From NCBI GenBank assembly GCA_012295275.1, contig CM022677.1, forward strand, positions 14,241,332 to 14,305,331: a stretch of DNA of 64,000 nt, read 5' to 3'. Made by a program: the position numbers and the translations under genes. This document shows, one piece after another, positions 32,084 through 47,894 of this stretch. Under the pieces are notes generated by a model. That model saw only the letters and a list, made by a program, of their open reading frames with translations. It was not told where the DNA came from and did no database searches. Position 1 is the first letter of the stretch. The number at the start of each line of letters is the position of its first letter. Origin of the DNA: Chrysomallon squamiferum (Eukaryota > Mollusca > Gastropoda > Neomphalida > Peltospiridae).

Positions 32084-35000
32084 ATACGTAAACTGCACGG
32101 CCACCATTTCGTTCGTAATCCGTTTTTTTTTTTTTTTCTTTAAAAGCGCTTGGTAATTTAAATTTTCGACGTCGAAATTTCTAATTAGTCCAATTAAGTA
32201 AAAATGCTTGATGTTTCAACCAAGTGATAACTAGCGGTTGTCAATCAGTCAATTCAAAATGCATTCACTCTCACTGACAGTTCACTGCCTCATTTACTAA
32301 GTATAAGTAATTTCAGATACTTCTAATATCGTTGCAGATGCAGGCGTCGTCTCCAGTCACATAATCTTTCAGCTATTATTTGCTTTTCTTCACATTTAGT
32401 TTTCTTCAACAGAAACTGTACGAGACAATTTCCTGATATGTTATTTCTAAACGTTCTGGTATTTGTTTCGTGCTCGTGACGTAAAACACAACTAGCACTA
32501 GCAAATGCTGGAGGTTTATCGAATAGACAGCTACGCTTCCGAAACATCGCCGTCGCAAGTAGACGACGAAATGACGAAAAGTTACGCATTACGTACATTA
32601 AGAGAAAGACATCATCAGTACTTTGCTTGTATTTGGTTGTGCTGGCGTTTCACGTTCTGCTAGCACTAGCAAATGCTGGGAGAGTATCGGATGAGCTTTA
32701 CTTCACAACTCTTCTACGCGCATCTTTCGAAACGTAATCGCAGGCATATTTTTTCTCAGTATTCGCCACGTGCTTGTGTGTAAACTGAGCTAGCACTAGC
32801 AAATGCTGGGAGGTAATCCTGGGGTGATTCTTCGCGTTTTGGGGACATCCGACCATCTGGTTGAAAGCCTTTCCTTTTTAGCTAAATTATGCTCAAACCG
32901 CTACCAGATCACAGAAGACACCACTCAAATTTATTTACGACCATCACGTCCTTAATACTTTGCTAGTATTTCTTGGTGCTGGCGTTTCACGTCTTGTTAG
33001 CACTAGCAAATGCTGGGAGAGTATAGTACGAAATGCACTTCAACAACGATACCTTTTGAGCGAAGTAATGCTGTTTCCGCAAACAGATCACAAAAGCAGT
33101 CAGATTTATTTAGGACGACTACATCGTTAGCACTCTGCTAGCATTTCTTTGTGCTGGTGTGTCACAAAGTACTAGCACTAGCAAATGCTGGGAGAGTATA
33201 GTACGAAATGCACTTCAACAACGATACGTAAACTGCACGGCCATCATTTCGTTCGTAATCCGTTTTTTTTTCTTCTTTAAAAGCGCTTGGTAATTTGAAT
33301 TTTCGACGTCGAAATTTCTAATTAGTCCAATTAAGTAAACAATGCTTGATGTTTCAACCAAGTGATAACTAGCGGTTGTCAATGAGTCAATTCAAAATTC
33401 ATTCACTCTCACTGTCAGCTCACTGCCTCATTTACGAAGTATAAGTAATTTCAGATACTTCTAATATCGTTGCAGATGCAGGCGTCGTCTCCAGTCACAT
33501 CAGCTTTCAGGTATTATTTGCTTTTCTTCACATTTAGTTTTCTTCAACAGAAACTGTACGAGACAATTTCCTGATATGTTATTTCTAAACGTTCTGGTAT
33601 TTGTTTCGTGCTCGTGACGTAAAACACAACTAGCACTAGCAAATGCTGGAGGTTTATCGAATAGACAGCTACGCTTCCGAAACATCGCCGTCGCAAGTAG
33701 ACGACGAAATGACGAAAAGTTACGCATTACGTACATTAAGAGAAAGACATCATCAGTACTTTGCTTGTATTTGGTTGTGCTGGCGTTTCACGTTCTGCTA
33801 GCACTAGCAAATGCTGGGAGAGTATCGGATGAGCTTTACTTCACAACTCTTCTACGCGCATCTTTCGAAACGTAATCGCAGGCATATTTTTTCTCAGTAT
33901 TCGCCACGTGCTTGTGTGTAAACTGAGCTAGCACTAGCAAATGCTGGGAGGTAATCCTGCGGTGATTCTTCGCGTTTTGGGACATCCGACCATCTGGTTG
34001 AAAGCCTTTCCTTTTTAGCTAAATTATGCTCAAACCGCTACCAGATCACAGAAGACACCACTCAAATTTATTTACGACCATCACGTCCTTAATACTTTGC
34101 TAGTATTTCTTGGTGCTGGCGTTTCACGTCTTGTTAGCACTAGCAAATGCTGGGAGAGTATAGTACGAAATGCACTTCAACAACGATACCTTTTGAGCGA
34201 AGTAATGCTGTTTCCGCAAACAGATCACAAAAGCAGTCAGATTTATTTAGGACGACTACATCGTTAGCACTCTGCTAGCATTTCTTTGTGCTGGTGTGTC
34301 ACAAAGTACTAGCACTAGCAAATGCTGGGAGAGTATAGTACGAAATGCACTTCAACAACGATACGTAAACTGCACGGCCATCATTTCGTTCGTAATCCGT
34401 TTTTTTTCTTCTTTAAAAGCGCTTGGTAATTTGAATTTTCGACGTCGAAATTTCTAATTAGTCCAATTAAGTAAACAATGCTTGATGTTTCAACCAAGTG
34501 ATAACTAGCGGTTGTCAATGAGTCAATTCAAAATTCATTCACTCTCACTGTCAGCTCACTGCCTCATTTACGAAGTATAAGTAATTTCAGATACTTCTAA
34601 TATCGTTGCAGATGCAGGCGTCGTCTCCAGTCACATCAGCTTTCAGGTATTATTTGCTTTTCTTCACATTTAGTTTTCTTCAACAGAAACTGTACGAGAC
34701 AATTTCCTGATATGTTATTTCTAAACGTTCTGGTATTTGTTTCGTGCTCGTGACGTAAAACACAACTAGCACTAGCAAATGCTGGAGGTTTATCGAATAG
34801 ACAGCTACGCTTCCGAAACATCGCCGTCGCAAGTAGTAGACGACGAAATGACGAAAAGTTACGCATTACGTACATTAAGAGAAAGACATCATCAGTACTT
34901 TGTTTGTATTTGGTTGTGCTGGCGTTTCACGTTCTGCTAGCACTAGCAAATGCTGGGAGAGTATCGGATGAGCTTTACTTCACAACTCTTCTACGCGCAT

Positions 35001-38000
35001 CTTTCGAAACGTAATCGCAGGCATATTTTTTTCTCAGTATTCGCCACGTGCTTGTGTGTAAACTGAGCTAGCACTAGCAAATGCTGGGAGGTAATCCTGC
35101 GGTGATTCTTCGCGTTTTTGGGACATCCGACCATCTGGTTGAAAGCCTTTCCTTTTTAGCTAAATTATGCTCAAACCGCTACCAGATCACAGAAGACACC
35201 ACTCAAATTTATTTACGACCATCACGTCCTTAATACTTTGCTAGTATTTCTTGGTGCTGGCGTTTCACGTCTTGTTAGCACTAGCAAATGCTGGGAGAGT
35301 ATAGTACGAAATGCACTTCAACAACGATACCTTTTGAGCGAAGTAATGCTGTTTCCGCAAACAGATCACAAAAGCAGTCAGATTTATTTAGGACGACTAC
35401 ATCGTTAGCACTCTGCTAGCATTTCTTTGTGCTGGTGTGTCACAAAGTACTAGCACTAGCAAATGCTGGGAGAGTATAGTACGAAATGCACTTCAACAAC
35501 GATACGTAAACTGCACGGCCATCATTTCGTTCGTAATCCGTTTTTTTTTTTTTTCTTTAAAAGCGCTTGGTAATTTGAATTTTCGACGTCGAAATTTCTA
35601 ATTAGTCCAATTAAGTAAACAATGCTTGATGTTTCAACCAAGTGATAACTAGCGGTTGTCAATGAGTCAATTCAAAATTCATTCACTCTCACTGTCAGCT
35701 CACTGCCTCATTTACGAAGTATAAGTAATTTCAGATACTTCTAATATCGTTGCAGATGCAGGCGTCGTCTCCAGTCACATCAGCTTTCAGGTATTATTTG
35801 CTTTTCTTCACATTTAGTTTTCTTCAACAGAAACTGTACGAGACAATTTCCTGATATGTTATTTCTAAACGTTCTGGTATTTGTTTCGTGCTCGTGACGT
35901 AAAACACAACTAGCACTAGCAAATGCTGGAGGTTTATCGAATAGACAGCTACGCTTCCGAAACATCGCCGTCGCAAGTAGACGACGAAATGACGAAAAGT
36001 TACGCATTACGTACATTAAGAGAAAGACATCATCAGTACTTTGCTTGTATTTGGTTGTGCTGGCGTTTCACGTTCTGCTAGCACTAGCAAATGCTGGGAG
36101 AGTATCGGATGAGCTTTACTTCACAACTCTTCTACGCGCATCTTTCGAAACGTAATCGCAGGCATATTTTTCTCAGTATTCGCCACGTGCTTGTGTGTAA
36201 ACTGAGCTAGCACTAGCAAATGCTGGGAGGTAATCCTGCGGTGATTCTTCGCGTTTTTGGGACATCCGACCATCTGGTTGAAAGCCTTTCCTTTTTAGCT
36301 AAATTATGCTCAAACCGCTACCAGATCACAGAAGACACCACTCAAATTTATTTACGACCATCACGTCCTTAATACTTTGCTAGTATTTCTTGGTGCTGGC
36401 GTTTCACGTCTTGTTAGCACTAGCAAATGCTGGGAGAGTATAGTACGAAATGCACTTCAACAACGATACCTTTTGAGCGAAGTAATGCTGTTTCCGCAAA
36501 CAGATCACAAAAGCAGTCAGATTTATTTAGGACGACTACATCGTTAGCACTCTGCTAGCATTTCTTTGTGCTGGTGTGTCACAAAGTACTAGCACTAGCA
36601 AATGCTGGGAGAGTATAGTACGAAATGCACTTCAACAACGATACGTAAACTGCACGGCCATCATTTCGTTCGTAATCCGTTTTTTTTTTCTTCTTTAAAA
36701 GCGCTTGGTAATTTGAATTTTCGACGTCGAAATTTCTAATTAGTCCAATTAAGTAAACAATGCTTGATGTTTCAACCAAGTGATAACTAGCGGTTGTCAA
36801 TGAGTCAATTCAAAATTCATTCACTCTCACTGTCAGCTCACTGCTGCCTCATTTACGAAGTATAAGTAATTTCAGATACTTCTAATATCGTTGCAGATGC
36901 AGGCGTCGTCTCCAGTCACATCAGCTTTCAGGTATTATTTGCTTTTCTTCACATTTAGTTTTCTTCAACAGAAACTGTACGAGACAATTTCCTGATATGT
37001 TATTTCTAAACGTTCTGGTATTTGTTTCGTGCTCGTGACGTAAAACACAACTAGCACTAGCAAATGCTGGAGGTTTATCGAATAGACAGCTACGCTTCCG
37101 AAACATCGCCGTCGCAAGTAGACGACGAAATGACGAAAAGTTACGCATTACGTACATTAAGAGAAAGACATCATCAGTACTTTGCTTGTATTTGGTTGTG
37201 CTGGCGTTTCACGTTCTGCTAGCACTAGCAAATGCTGGGAGAGTATCGGATGAGCTTTACTTCACAACTCTTCTACGCGCATCTTTCGAAACGTAATCGC
37301 AGGCATTTTTTTCTCAGTATTCGCCACGCTTGTGCTTGTGTGTAAACTGAGCTAGCACTAGCAAATGCTGGGAGGTAATCCTGCGGTGATTCTTCGCGTT
37401 TTTGGGACATCCGACCATCTGGTTGAAAGCCTTTCCTTTTTAGCTAAATTATGCTCAAACCGCTACCAGATCACAGAAGACACCACTCAAATTTATTTAC
37501 GACCATCACGTCCTTAATACTTTGCTAGTATTTCTTGGTGCTGGCGTTTCACGTCTTGTTAGCACTAGCAAATGCTGGGAGAGTATAGTACGAAATGCAC
37601 TTCAACAACGATACCTTTTGAGCGAAGTAATGCTGTTTCCGCAAACAGATCACAAAAGCAGTCAGATTTATTTAGGACGACTACATCGTTAGCACTCTGC
37701 TAGCATTTCTTTGTGCTGGTGTGTCACAAAGTACTAGCACTAGCAAATGCTGGGAGAGTATAGTACGAAATGCACTTCAACAACGATACGTAAACTGCAC
37801 GGCCATCATTTCGTTCGTAATCCGTTTTTTTTTTCTTCTTTAAAAGCGCTTGGTAATTTGAATTTTCGACGTCGAAATTTCTAATTAGTCCAATTAAGTA
37901 AACAATGCTTGATGTTTCAACCAAGTGATAACTAGCGGTTGTCAATGAGTCAATTCAAAATTCATTCACTCTCACTGTCAGCTCACTGCCTCATTTACGA

Positions 38001-41000
38001 AGTATAAGTAATTTCAGATACTTCTAATATCGTTGCAGATGCAGGCGTCGTCTCCAGTCACATCAGCTTTCAGGTATTATTTGCTTTTCTTCACATTTAG
38101 TTTTCTTCAACAGAAACTGTACGAGACAATTTCCTGATATGTTATTTCTAAACGTTCTGGTATTTGTTTCGTGCTCGTGACGTAAAACACAACTAGCACT
38201 AGCAAATGCTGGAGGTTTATCGAATAGACAGCTACGCTTCCGAAACATCGCCGTCGCAAGTAGACGACGAAATGACGAAAAGTTACGCATTACGTACATT
38301 AAGAGAAAGACATCATCAGTACTTTGCTTGTATTTGGTTGTGCTGGCGTTTCACGTTCTGCTAGCACTAGCAAATGCTGGGAGAGTATCGGATGAGCTTT
38401 ACTTCACAACTCTTCTACGCGCATCTTTCGAAACGTAATCGCAGGCATATTTTTTCTCAGTATTCGCCACGTGCTTGTGTGTAAACTGAGCTAGCACTAG
38501 CAAATGCTGGGAGGTAATCCTGCGGTGATTCTTCGCGTTTTTGGGACATCCGACCATCTGGTTGAAAGCCTTTCCTTTTTAGCTAAATTATGCTCAAACC
38601 GCTACCAGATCACAGAAGACACCACTCAAATTTATTTACGACCATCACGTCCTTAATACTTTGCTAGTATTTCTTGGTGCTGGCGTTTCACGTCTTGTTA
38701 GCACTAGCAAATGCTGGGAGAGTATAGTACGAAATGCACTTCAACAACGATACCTTTTGAGCGAAGTAATGCTGTTTCCGCAAACAGATCACAAAAGCAG
38801 TCAGATTTATTTAGGACGACTACATCGTTAGCACTCTGCTAGCATTTCTTTGTGCTGGTGTGTCACAAAGTACTAGCACTAGCAAATGCTGGGAGAGTAT
38901 AGTACGAAATGCACTTCAACAACGATACGTAAACTGCACGGCCATCATTTCGTTCGTAATCCGTTTTTTTTCTTCTTTAAAAGCGCTTGGTAATTTGAAT
39001 TTTCGACGTCGAAATTTCTAATTAGTCCAATTAAGTAAACAATGCTTGATGTTTCAACCAAGTGATAACTAGCGGTTGTCAATGAGTCAATTCAAAATTC
39101 ATTCACTCTCACTGTCAGCTCACTGCCTCATTTACGAAGTATAAGTAATTTCAGATACTTCTAATATCGTTGCAGATGCAGGCGTCGTCTCCAGTCACAT
39201 CAGCTTTCAGGTATTATTTGCTTTTCTTCACATTTAGTTTTCTTCAACAGAAACTGTACGAGACAATTTCCTGATATGTTATTTCTAAACGTTCTGGTAT
39301 TTGTTTCGTGCTCGTGACGTAAAACACAACTAGCACTAGCAAATGCTGGAGGTTTATCGAATAGACAGCTACGCTTCCGAAACATCGCCGTCGCAAGTAG
39401 ACGACGAAATGACGAAAAGTTACGCATTACGTACATTAAGAGAAAGACATCATCAGTACTTTGCTTGTATTTGGTTGTGCTGGCGTTTCACGTTCTGCTA
39501 GCACTAGCAAATGCTGGGAGAGTATCGGATGAGCTTTACTTCACAACTCTTCTACGCGCATCTTTCGAAACGTAATCGCAGGCATATTTTTCTCAGTATT
39601 CGCCACGTGCTTGTGTGTAAACTGAGCTAGCACTAGCAAATGCTGGGAGGTAATCCTGCGGTGATTCTTCGCGTTTTTGGGACATCCGACCATCTGGTTG
39701 AAAGCCTTTCCTTTTTAGCTAAATTATGCTCAAACCGCTACCAGATCACAGAAGACACCACTCAAATTTATTTACGACCATCACGTCCTTAATACTTTGC
39801 TAGTATTTCTTGGTGCTGGCGTTTCACGTCTTGTTAGCACTAGCAAATGCTGGGAGAGTATAGTACGAAATGCACTTCAACAACGATACCTTTTGAGCGA
39901 AGTAATGCTGTTTCCGCAAACAGATCACAAAAGCAGTCAGATTTATTTAGGACGACTACATCGTTAGCACTCTGCTAGCATTTCTTTGTGCTGGTGTGTC
40001 ACAAAGTACTAGCACTAGCAAATGCTGGGAGAGTATAGTACGAAATGCACTTCAACAACGATACGTAAACTGCACGGCCATCATTTCGTTCGTAATCCGT
40101 TTTTTTTTTTTTCTTTAAAAGCGCTTGGTAATTTGAATTTTCGACGTCGAAATTTCTAATTAGTCCAATTAAGTAAACAATGCTTGATGTTTCAACCAAG
40201 TGATAACTAGCGGTTGTCAATGAGTCAATTCAAAATTCATTCACTCTCACTGTCAGCTCACTGCCTCATTTACGAAGTATAAGTAATTTCAGATACTTCT
40301 AATATCGTTGCAGATGCAGGCGTCGTCTCCAGTCACATCAGCTTTCAGGTATTATTTGCTTTTCTTCACATTTAGTTTTCTTCAACAGAAACTGTACGAG
40401 ACAATTTCCTGATATGTTATTTCTAAACGTTCTGGTATTTGTTTCGTGCTCGTGACGTAAAACACAACTAGCACTAGCAAATGCTGGAGGTTTATCGAAT
40501 AGACAGCTACGCTTCCGAAACATCGCCGTCGCAAGTAGACGACGAAATGACGAAAAGTTACGCATTACGTACATTAAGAGAAAGACATCATCAGTACTTT
40601 GCTTGTATTTGGTTGTGCTGGCGTTTCACGTTCTGCTAGCACTAGCAAATGCTGGGAGAGTATCGGATGAGCTTTACTTCACAACTCTTCTACGCGCATC
40701 TTTCTAAACGTAATCGCAGGCATATTTTTTTCTCAGAATTCGCCACGTGCTTGTGTGTAAACTGAGCTAGCACTAGCAAATGCTGGGAGGTAATCCTGCG
40801 GTGATTCTTCGCGTTTTTGGGACATCCGACCATCTGGTTGAAAGCCTTTCCTTTTTAGCTAAATTATGCTCAAACCGCTACCAGATCACAGAAGACACCA
40901 CTCAAATTTATTTACGACCATCACGTCCTTAATACTTTGCTAGTATTTCTTGGTGCTGGCGTTTCACGTCTTGTTAGCACTAGCAAATGCTGGGAGAGTA

Positions 41001-41845
41001 TAGTACGAAATGCACTTCAACAACGATACCTTTTGAGCGAAGTAATGCTGTTTCCGCAAACAGATCACAAAAGCAGTCAGATTTATTTAGGACGACTACA
41101 TCGTTAGCACTCTGCTAGCATTTCTTTGTGCTGGTGTGTCACAAAGTACTAGCACTAGCAAATGCTGGGAGAGTATAGTACGAAATGCACTTCAACAACG
41201 ATACGTAAACTGCACGGCCATCATTTCGTTCGTAATCCGTTTTTTTTCTTCTTTAAAAGCGCTTGGTAATTTGAATTTTCGACGTCGAAATTTCTAATTA
41301 GTCCAATTAAGTAAACAATGCTTGATGTTTCAACCAAGTGATAACTAGCGGTTGTCAATGAGTCAATTCAAAATTCATTCACTCTCACTGTCAGCTCACT
41401 GCCTCATTTACGAAGTATAAGTAATTTCAGATACTTCTAATATCGTTGCAGATGCAGGCGTCGTCTCCAGTCACATCAGCTTTCAGGTATTATTTGCTTT
41501 TCTTCACATTTAGTTTTCTTCAACAGAAACTGTACGAGACAATTTCCTGATATGTTATTTCTAAACGTTCTGGTATTTGTTTCGTGCTCGTGACGTAAAA
41601 CACAACTAGCACTAGCAAATGCTGGAGGTTTATCGAATAGACAGCTACGCTTCCGAAACATCGCCGTCGCAAGTAGACGACGAAATGACGAAAAGTTACG
41701 CATTACGTACATTAAGAGAAAGACATCATCAGTACTTTGCTTGTATTTGGTTGTGCTGGCGTTTCACGTTCTGCTAGCACTAGCAAATGCTGGGAGAGTA
41801 TCGGATGAGCTTTACTTCACAACTCTTCTACGCGCATCTTGCGCA
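32082..41845 (+). repeat. Higher-order satellite array, 8.6 units of ~1.14 kb
   Basis: Using CGATACGTAAACTGCACGG as the phase mark, units start at 32082, 33222, 34359, 35500, 36639, 37784, 38923, 40059 and 41199, giving lengths of 1140, 1137, 1141, 1139, 1145, 1139, 1136 and 1140. The ninth is cut at about 41845. Units 2-8 are almost identical, differing mainly in one poly-T tract (about 8-13 T), small 1-9 base indels and rare substitutions. Unit 1 is the most divergent. Within a unit, two successive ~175-bp stretches (32868-33048 and 33049-33221 in unit 1) are clearly diverged copies of each other, and other parts share the same box and flanks, so the unit is a higher-order repeat of ancient monomers. 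The repeated 73-79-codon minus-strand ORFs are carried by repeat homogenisation and are not taken as genes. Confidence 0.95.
32492..33191 (+). repeat. Five 20-bp boxes in a satellite unit (unit 1 shown)
   Basis: CTAGCACTAGCAAATGCTGG starts at 32492, 32660, 32790, 32998 (first base T) and 33172, and recurs at the same places in every unit (next at 33630). Its left part extended by TG is palindromic (TGCTAG-CA-CTAGCA). Flanks differ more than the box itself: the preceding 30-40 bases keep only a loose GTGCTGGCGTTTCAC-like pattern. Confidence 0.85.
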
Positions 41846-42011
41846 TCTTTTTCAAAGAATATGATTATAGTTTATTCATTTATTAATTTAATTAACATTT
41901 TTAAAATAGTTATTTACATCCATCAAAATATGTATTTTATTTAAATAATTGTTTTTTCACTGTTAAATGAAAAAATAAAAATGAAACGAAAATGAAATAA
42001 AATATATTTAC

Positions 42012-42016
<5 letters not shown>

Positions 42017-42046
<30 letters not shown>
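42017..42046. repeat. (CA)n microsatellite
   Basis: A pure CA tract soon after the satellite ends. Confidence 0.95.
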
Positions 42047-42047
<1 letters not shown>

Positions 42048-43125
42048 GTGGTGATTTTAAATCCACTTATAAGATAACAAAACAAAACCGTAACACATTT
42101 CCAAACTGGGATGTAGGATTACTATATTTACTTCTCCAGCTTTACTGTAAACAAAAAGAAACAAATGTTTAGTAAACTTCCATTGTTTGTAAAACTGAAA
42201 ATTATTTACATAAACATGATTAGAATCTAACATCATGGCCCTAGTTCCTGAAAGTAGGATTTCTTCCTGCGATGTCTGTTTTGGAGATACATAATAATAT
42301 TAATAAGCGAACACGTATTGTTATACAACGTTATTCTTTCTTTTATCGTTCATCGTTCAAGAGTAAAACGGTCTGGTGCGAGTTGAAGACAGGTCTCGAT
42401 TAAGAGAGTAATTTCAATAAATAAATAAATAAATAAATGACAACCCTTTATAAACATTTTCTGAGGCGAAGACAATATAAAAATATACTAATTTTGTCAT
42501 TCAGCTGTATCATAATAATAATTTTACATATCATTACATGCGACTTCGTTTGAATTACGAATGATACCGAACAAATCTTTATAACTACCGAAACATACTG
42601 CACCATGCTGATATAAATCCATTTATAAGACAATAAAACTGCGATGTTGCAAGATTCTTGTGTACACTCTACATTTCTCACTATTCAGGTTCTCTGTAGT
42701 AAAATTTCTATCAAAATATCACGTTCATATCTTTTATTTTAAAATATCCCCATTTTCTGACGCCTTGAAACATTTTTCTGTGTATTTTTAAATTTTAGAA
42801 AAGCACATTTATTTATATTTCTCAAAGTTTAAAGAAAAATAATATCCCCTCCTCTATCTCTGAATTCTATAATAAACGTAATAAAATATTACGTAACTGC
42901 CACATACACTTTGCTGGTGCTGTTAGGCATCATTATCACAAATAAACAAACACACGTAGCTCTGCTGCTAGCAACTGAAAGATAAACCGTTTTGCTTTGT
43001 TAAATAATCGGCAGAAAATTTTGTGAGAAGGTTATAAAGTAAGCAGACGTACTTCTAATACACATTTTACTAATCTCAGTTTTATCTTATAAAGTCTATT
43101 CCTCATCAGCATATATTATTATTAT
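42047..43125. other. AT-rich stretch without recognised genes
   Basis: Nothing coding was recognised. The 77-codon minus-strand ORF at 42448-42681 has no domain or splice context. Confidence 0.5.
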
Positions 43126-43129
43126 CTTT

Positions 43130-43530
43130 TTTGACGTTGCCGTCATTGCAGTCGTGCAGGGGTTGTTCCTAATGTTTTAGGTGTACATACCATTATTCTT
43201 TTGCTTTTTATTAACTATTATTCATAATTCTTTAGCGATCAAATCCTTTAGAAAATTGTATTATTACTATTTCTATTAATATCACCATCGTTGCCGTCAT
43301 AACGGCGTTGTTCCTAGCTTTCTTGGAGTATTTCTGATTATTCTTTAGCGCTTTTTATTAATTATTCCTCGTACTTTCTGAGCTGGCGTATCGCCTTCTA
43401 AAATGTATTACTGTAATTTCTATTAATGTCGCAGTCGTTGCCGTCGTACCGGCATTGTTCCTAAGGTTATTTGTCTAGTTATTTTCTGAGCGTGCCATGC
43501 TATATCAAAATATATTATTATTATATCTAA
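43130..43530. repeat. ~150-bp degenerate minisatellite, locus 2
   Basis: About three units with the same TTGCCGTC(A/G)T core, GTTGTTCCTA, and TTTATTAACTATTATTC-like tail as at 7.0-7.5 kb and 53.8-55.1 kb. Confidence 0.6.
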
Positions 43531-43745
43531 TATACCTACTTGTCGCATTTTCTATCAATCCATAATTATATTTCCGTTCATGTACTAAACTCTCTCTCGC
43601 TCTCTGTTCCTCTGGCTCTCTGTTTACGGTCCTCGTTGGCTTTCTATTTATCTTTGTTCCTTTCTATGAGGCTGTTATTCATCTATTTATAAATATTTCT
43701 ATATTCTGTCAGTCTCTCTGTCTCTAAGTTTATTTTTATCTGTAC

Positions 43746-46440
<2,695 letters not shown>

Positions 46441-46443
46441 CTT

Positions 46444-46526
46444 TCAACATGGCTGCAGTGTCAGAAGTTGACTGTTTCCTTTGTCTGTGAGAATGGCTGG
46501 ACAATGCATCATATTACCGAGCATTC
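46444..46526 (-). pseudogene. Terminal exon of LRR gene
   Basis: After the acceptor CTTCCACTAG the minus strand reads GMLGNMMHCPAILTDKGNSQ then LLTLQPC and a TGA stop. Phase matches the preceding 38-nt exon, so this is the likely C-terminus of the LRR protein. Confidence 0.45.
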
Positions 46527-46623
46527 CTAGTGGAAGATAAACAAACAAATAAATGATATGACAAATTTCAATAAATGTGAACCATATAGATGTTAAAATA
46601 AAAAAATAACTGTAACTGTTTAC

Positions 46624-46661
46624 CAGGATGTCCTCCAAGTGCTGTCAGTTTAATCAGGAAG
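46624..46661 (-). pseudogene. Short penultimate exon of LRR gene
   Basis: FLIKLTALGGHP between a weak acceptor (CAGACAG) and a GTAAAC donor. It is in phase with the terminal exon. Confidence 0.4.
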
Positions 46662-46848
46662 CTGTCTGTAACTAAAGGGAGACAACTACAAGATGATTCA
46701 ATTTTCTCCCCTTACTTCTTCACAGTGAGACCTTAAAATGAATTTAATTTATATAAATAATTTAAAAAGAAACAATTCAACAACAGCATTAACAATAATA
46801 AACCCTTTTATTCAATATTCTTTTTTCTTATTTTTACACTGGATTAAC

Positions 46849-46922
46849 TTAGGATTAGAAATAGGGTTAGGATTAGGGTTAGTTCATGTGTTAAGTTAGG
46901 ATGAGGGTAAGGGTTAGGTTTA
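46849..46922. repeat. Degenerate telomere-like (TTAGGG) tract
   Basis: Short GGGTTAGG/ATTAGGGTTAG motifs mixed with variants. It lies in an intron of the LRR gene remnant. This may be an interstitial telomeric repeat or simple low-complexity sequence. Confidence 0.4.
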
Positions 46923-46999
46923 GCCTATTTATTTATTTATTTTTGTTTCATTTTTAATTACTTTTATTGTTCTTCTTTTTAAATGAATTTATTTATTAC

Positions 47000-47136
47000 C
47001 AATGGCAGCAGCCAACTTTGTGAAAAGTTCTTCGATTTCATTTTCTTTTAGGCTTTTCTCCTGGTTGTTAAGATACAACTTTGTCAATGGTGATGACTTC
47101 CCAACAACTGATAACAGTGACAACAGTCCATCATTC
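47000..47136 (-). pseudogene. LRR gene exon (long)
   Basis: After TTTTCCTATTGAG, the minus strand reads NDGLLSLLSVVGKSSPLTKL then YLNNQEKSLKENEIEELFTK, and ends before a GTAATA donor. The SPLTKLYLNN segment is a ribonuclease-inhibitor-type leucine-rich repeat strand. The reading frame is open throughout. Confidence 0.6.
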
Positions 47137-47199
47137 CTCAATAGGAAAACAATATTAATAAAAAATATTTAAAAAAAAACTTGAATTTAAAATTTAAAA

Positions 47200-47500
47200 T
47201 ATAAGGATGCAGGAACTACTACTATGACTATTGCAACTACAGCTACTGTTCCTACTGCACTCTGTTAAAACTAAATAGCTGTTATTATTTATACTGCTAC
47301 TGCTATTACTAAACCACTTATTATTACTACTGCTGCTACTACTACCTACTAGAACTGCAGCTATGATAACTCCTTTACTACACCACTACATTATTATCAC
47401 TATCCTACAATGTTAGCTATTATTATTATTATTACTATTCTTTCAACTGCTATTGCTGCTGCTGACTACATCATAGCTGCTACTGTCACCACCATATTAC
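47200..47500. repeat. Imperfect ACT-rich trinucleotide region
   Basis: Degenerate ACT/GCT/ATT triplets in an LRR-gene intron. They generate the 75-codon plus-strand ORF at 47410-47637, which is not accepted as a gene. Confidence 0.6.
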
Positions 47501-47721
47501 ATGTTGCTGCTTATGTTTTTGATTACATCTCTGTCACAAATAATAAAGAACTGAAAACTCTTGTATTTACAAAATGCGATTCAGAAGTGTTATTTTTCAT
47601 ACTCTGTGTGTGTATGTATAGTAACACAAATAAATAATATAAATCTCAAACAAAATGCAAGCTTCTATTTTATTATTTTGTATTAAGAACTAACTTTCTA
47701 CTGCAAAATACAATTTATTAC

Positions 47722-47770
47722 CTAATGAGTTTCCACCAATATTCAAGCTCTTTAATTCAGAGTTGTGTTC
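47722..47770 (-). pseudogene. LRR gene exon (short)
   Basis: EHNSELKSLNIGGNSLG, an LxxLNIGGNxLG leucine-rich-repeat core, between a possible acceptor (CTATCAAG) and a GTAATA donor. It is only 49 nt, so it is probably partial. Confidence 0.5.
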
Positions 47771-47894
47771 CTTGATAGTATAAACAAAGACTAAGGGTAC
47801 CATCAATTTGAATCTTAAATTTAAGTAAAACAGGCCTGAGTATTTTGTACAAAGCATTTGAACGTAAACAGATAACCAAATATTTCTTACCACA

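Noticed and set aside
32323-41712. 78-79-codon (first copy 91) minus-strand ORF repeated in each satellite unit, and the 73-codon ORF near each unit start
   Set aside because: Identity between copies follows from whole-unit homogenisation; there is no extra coding constraint, start context or domain.
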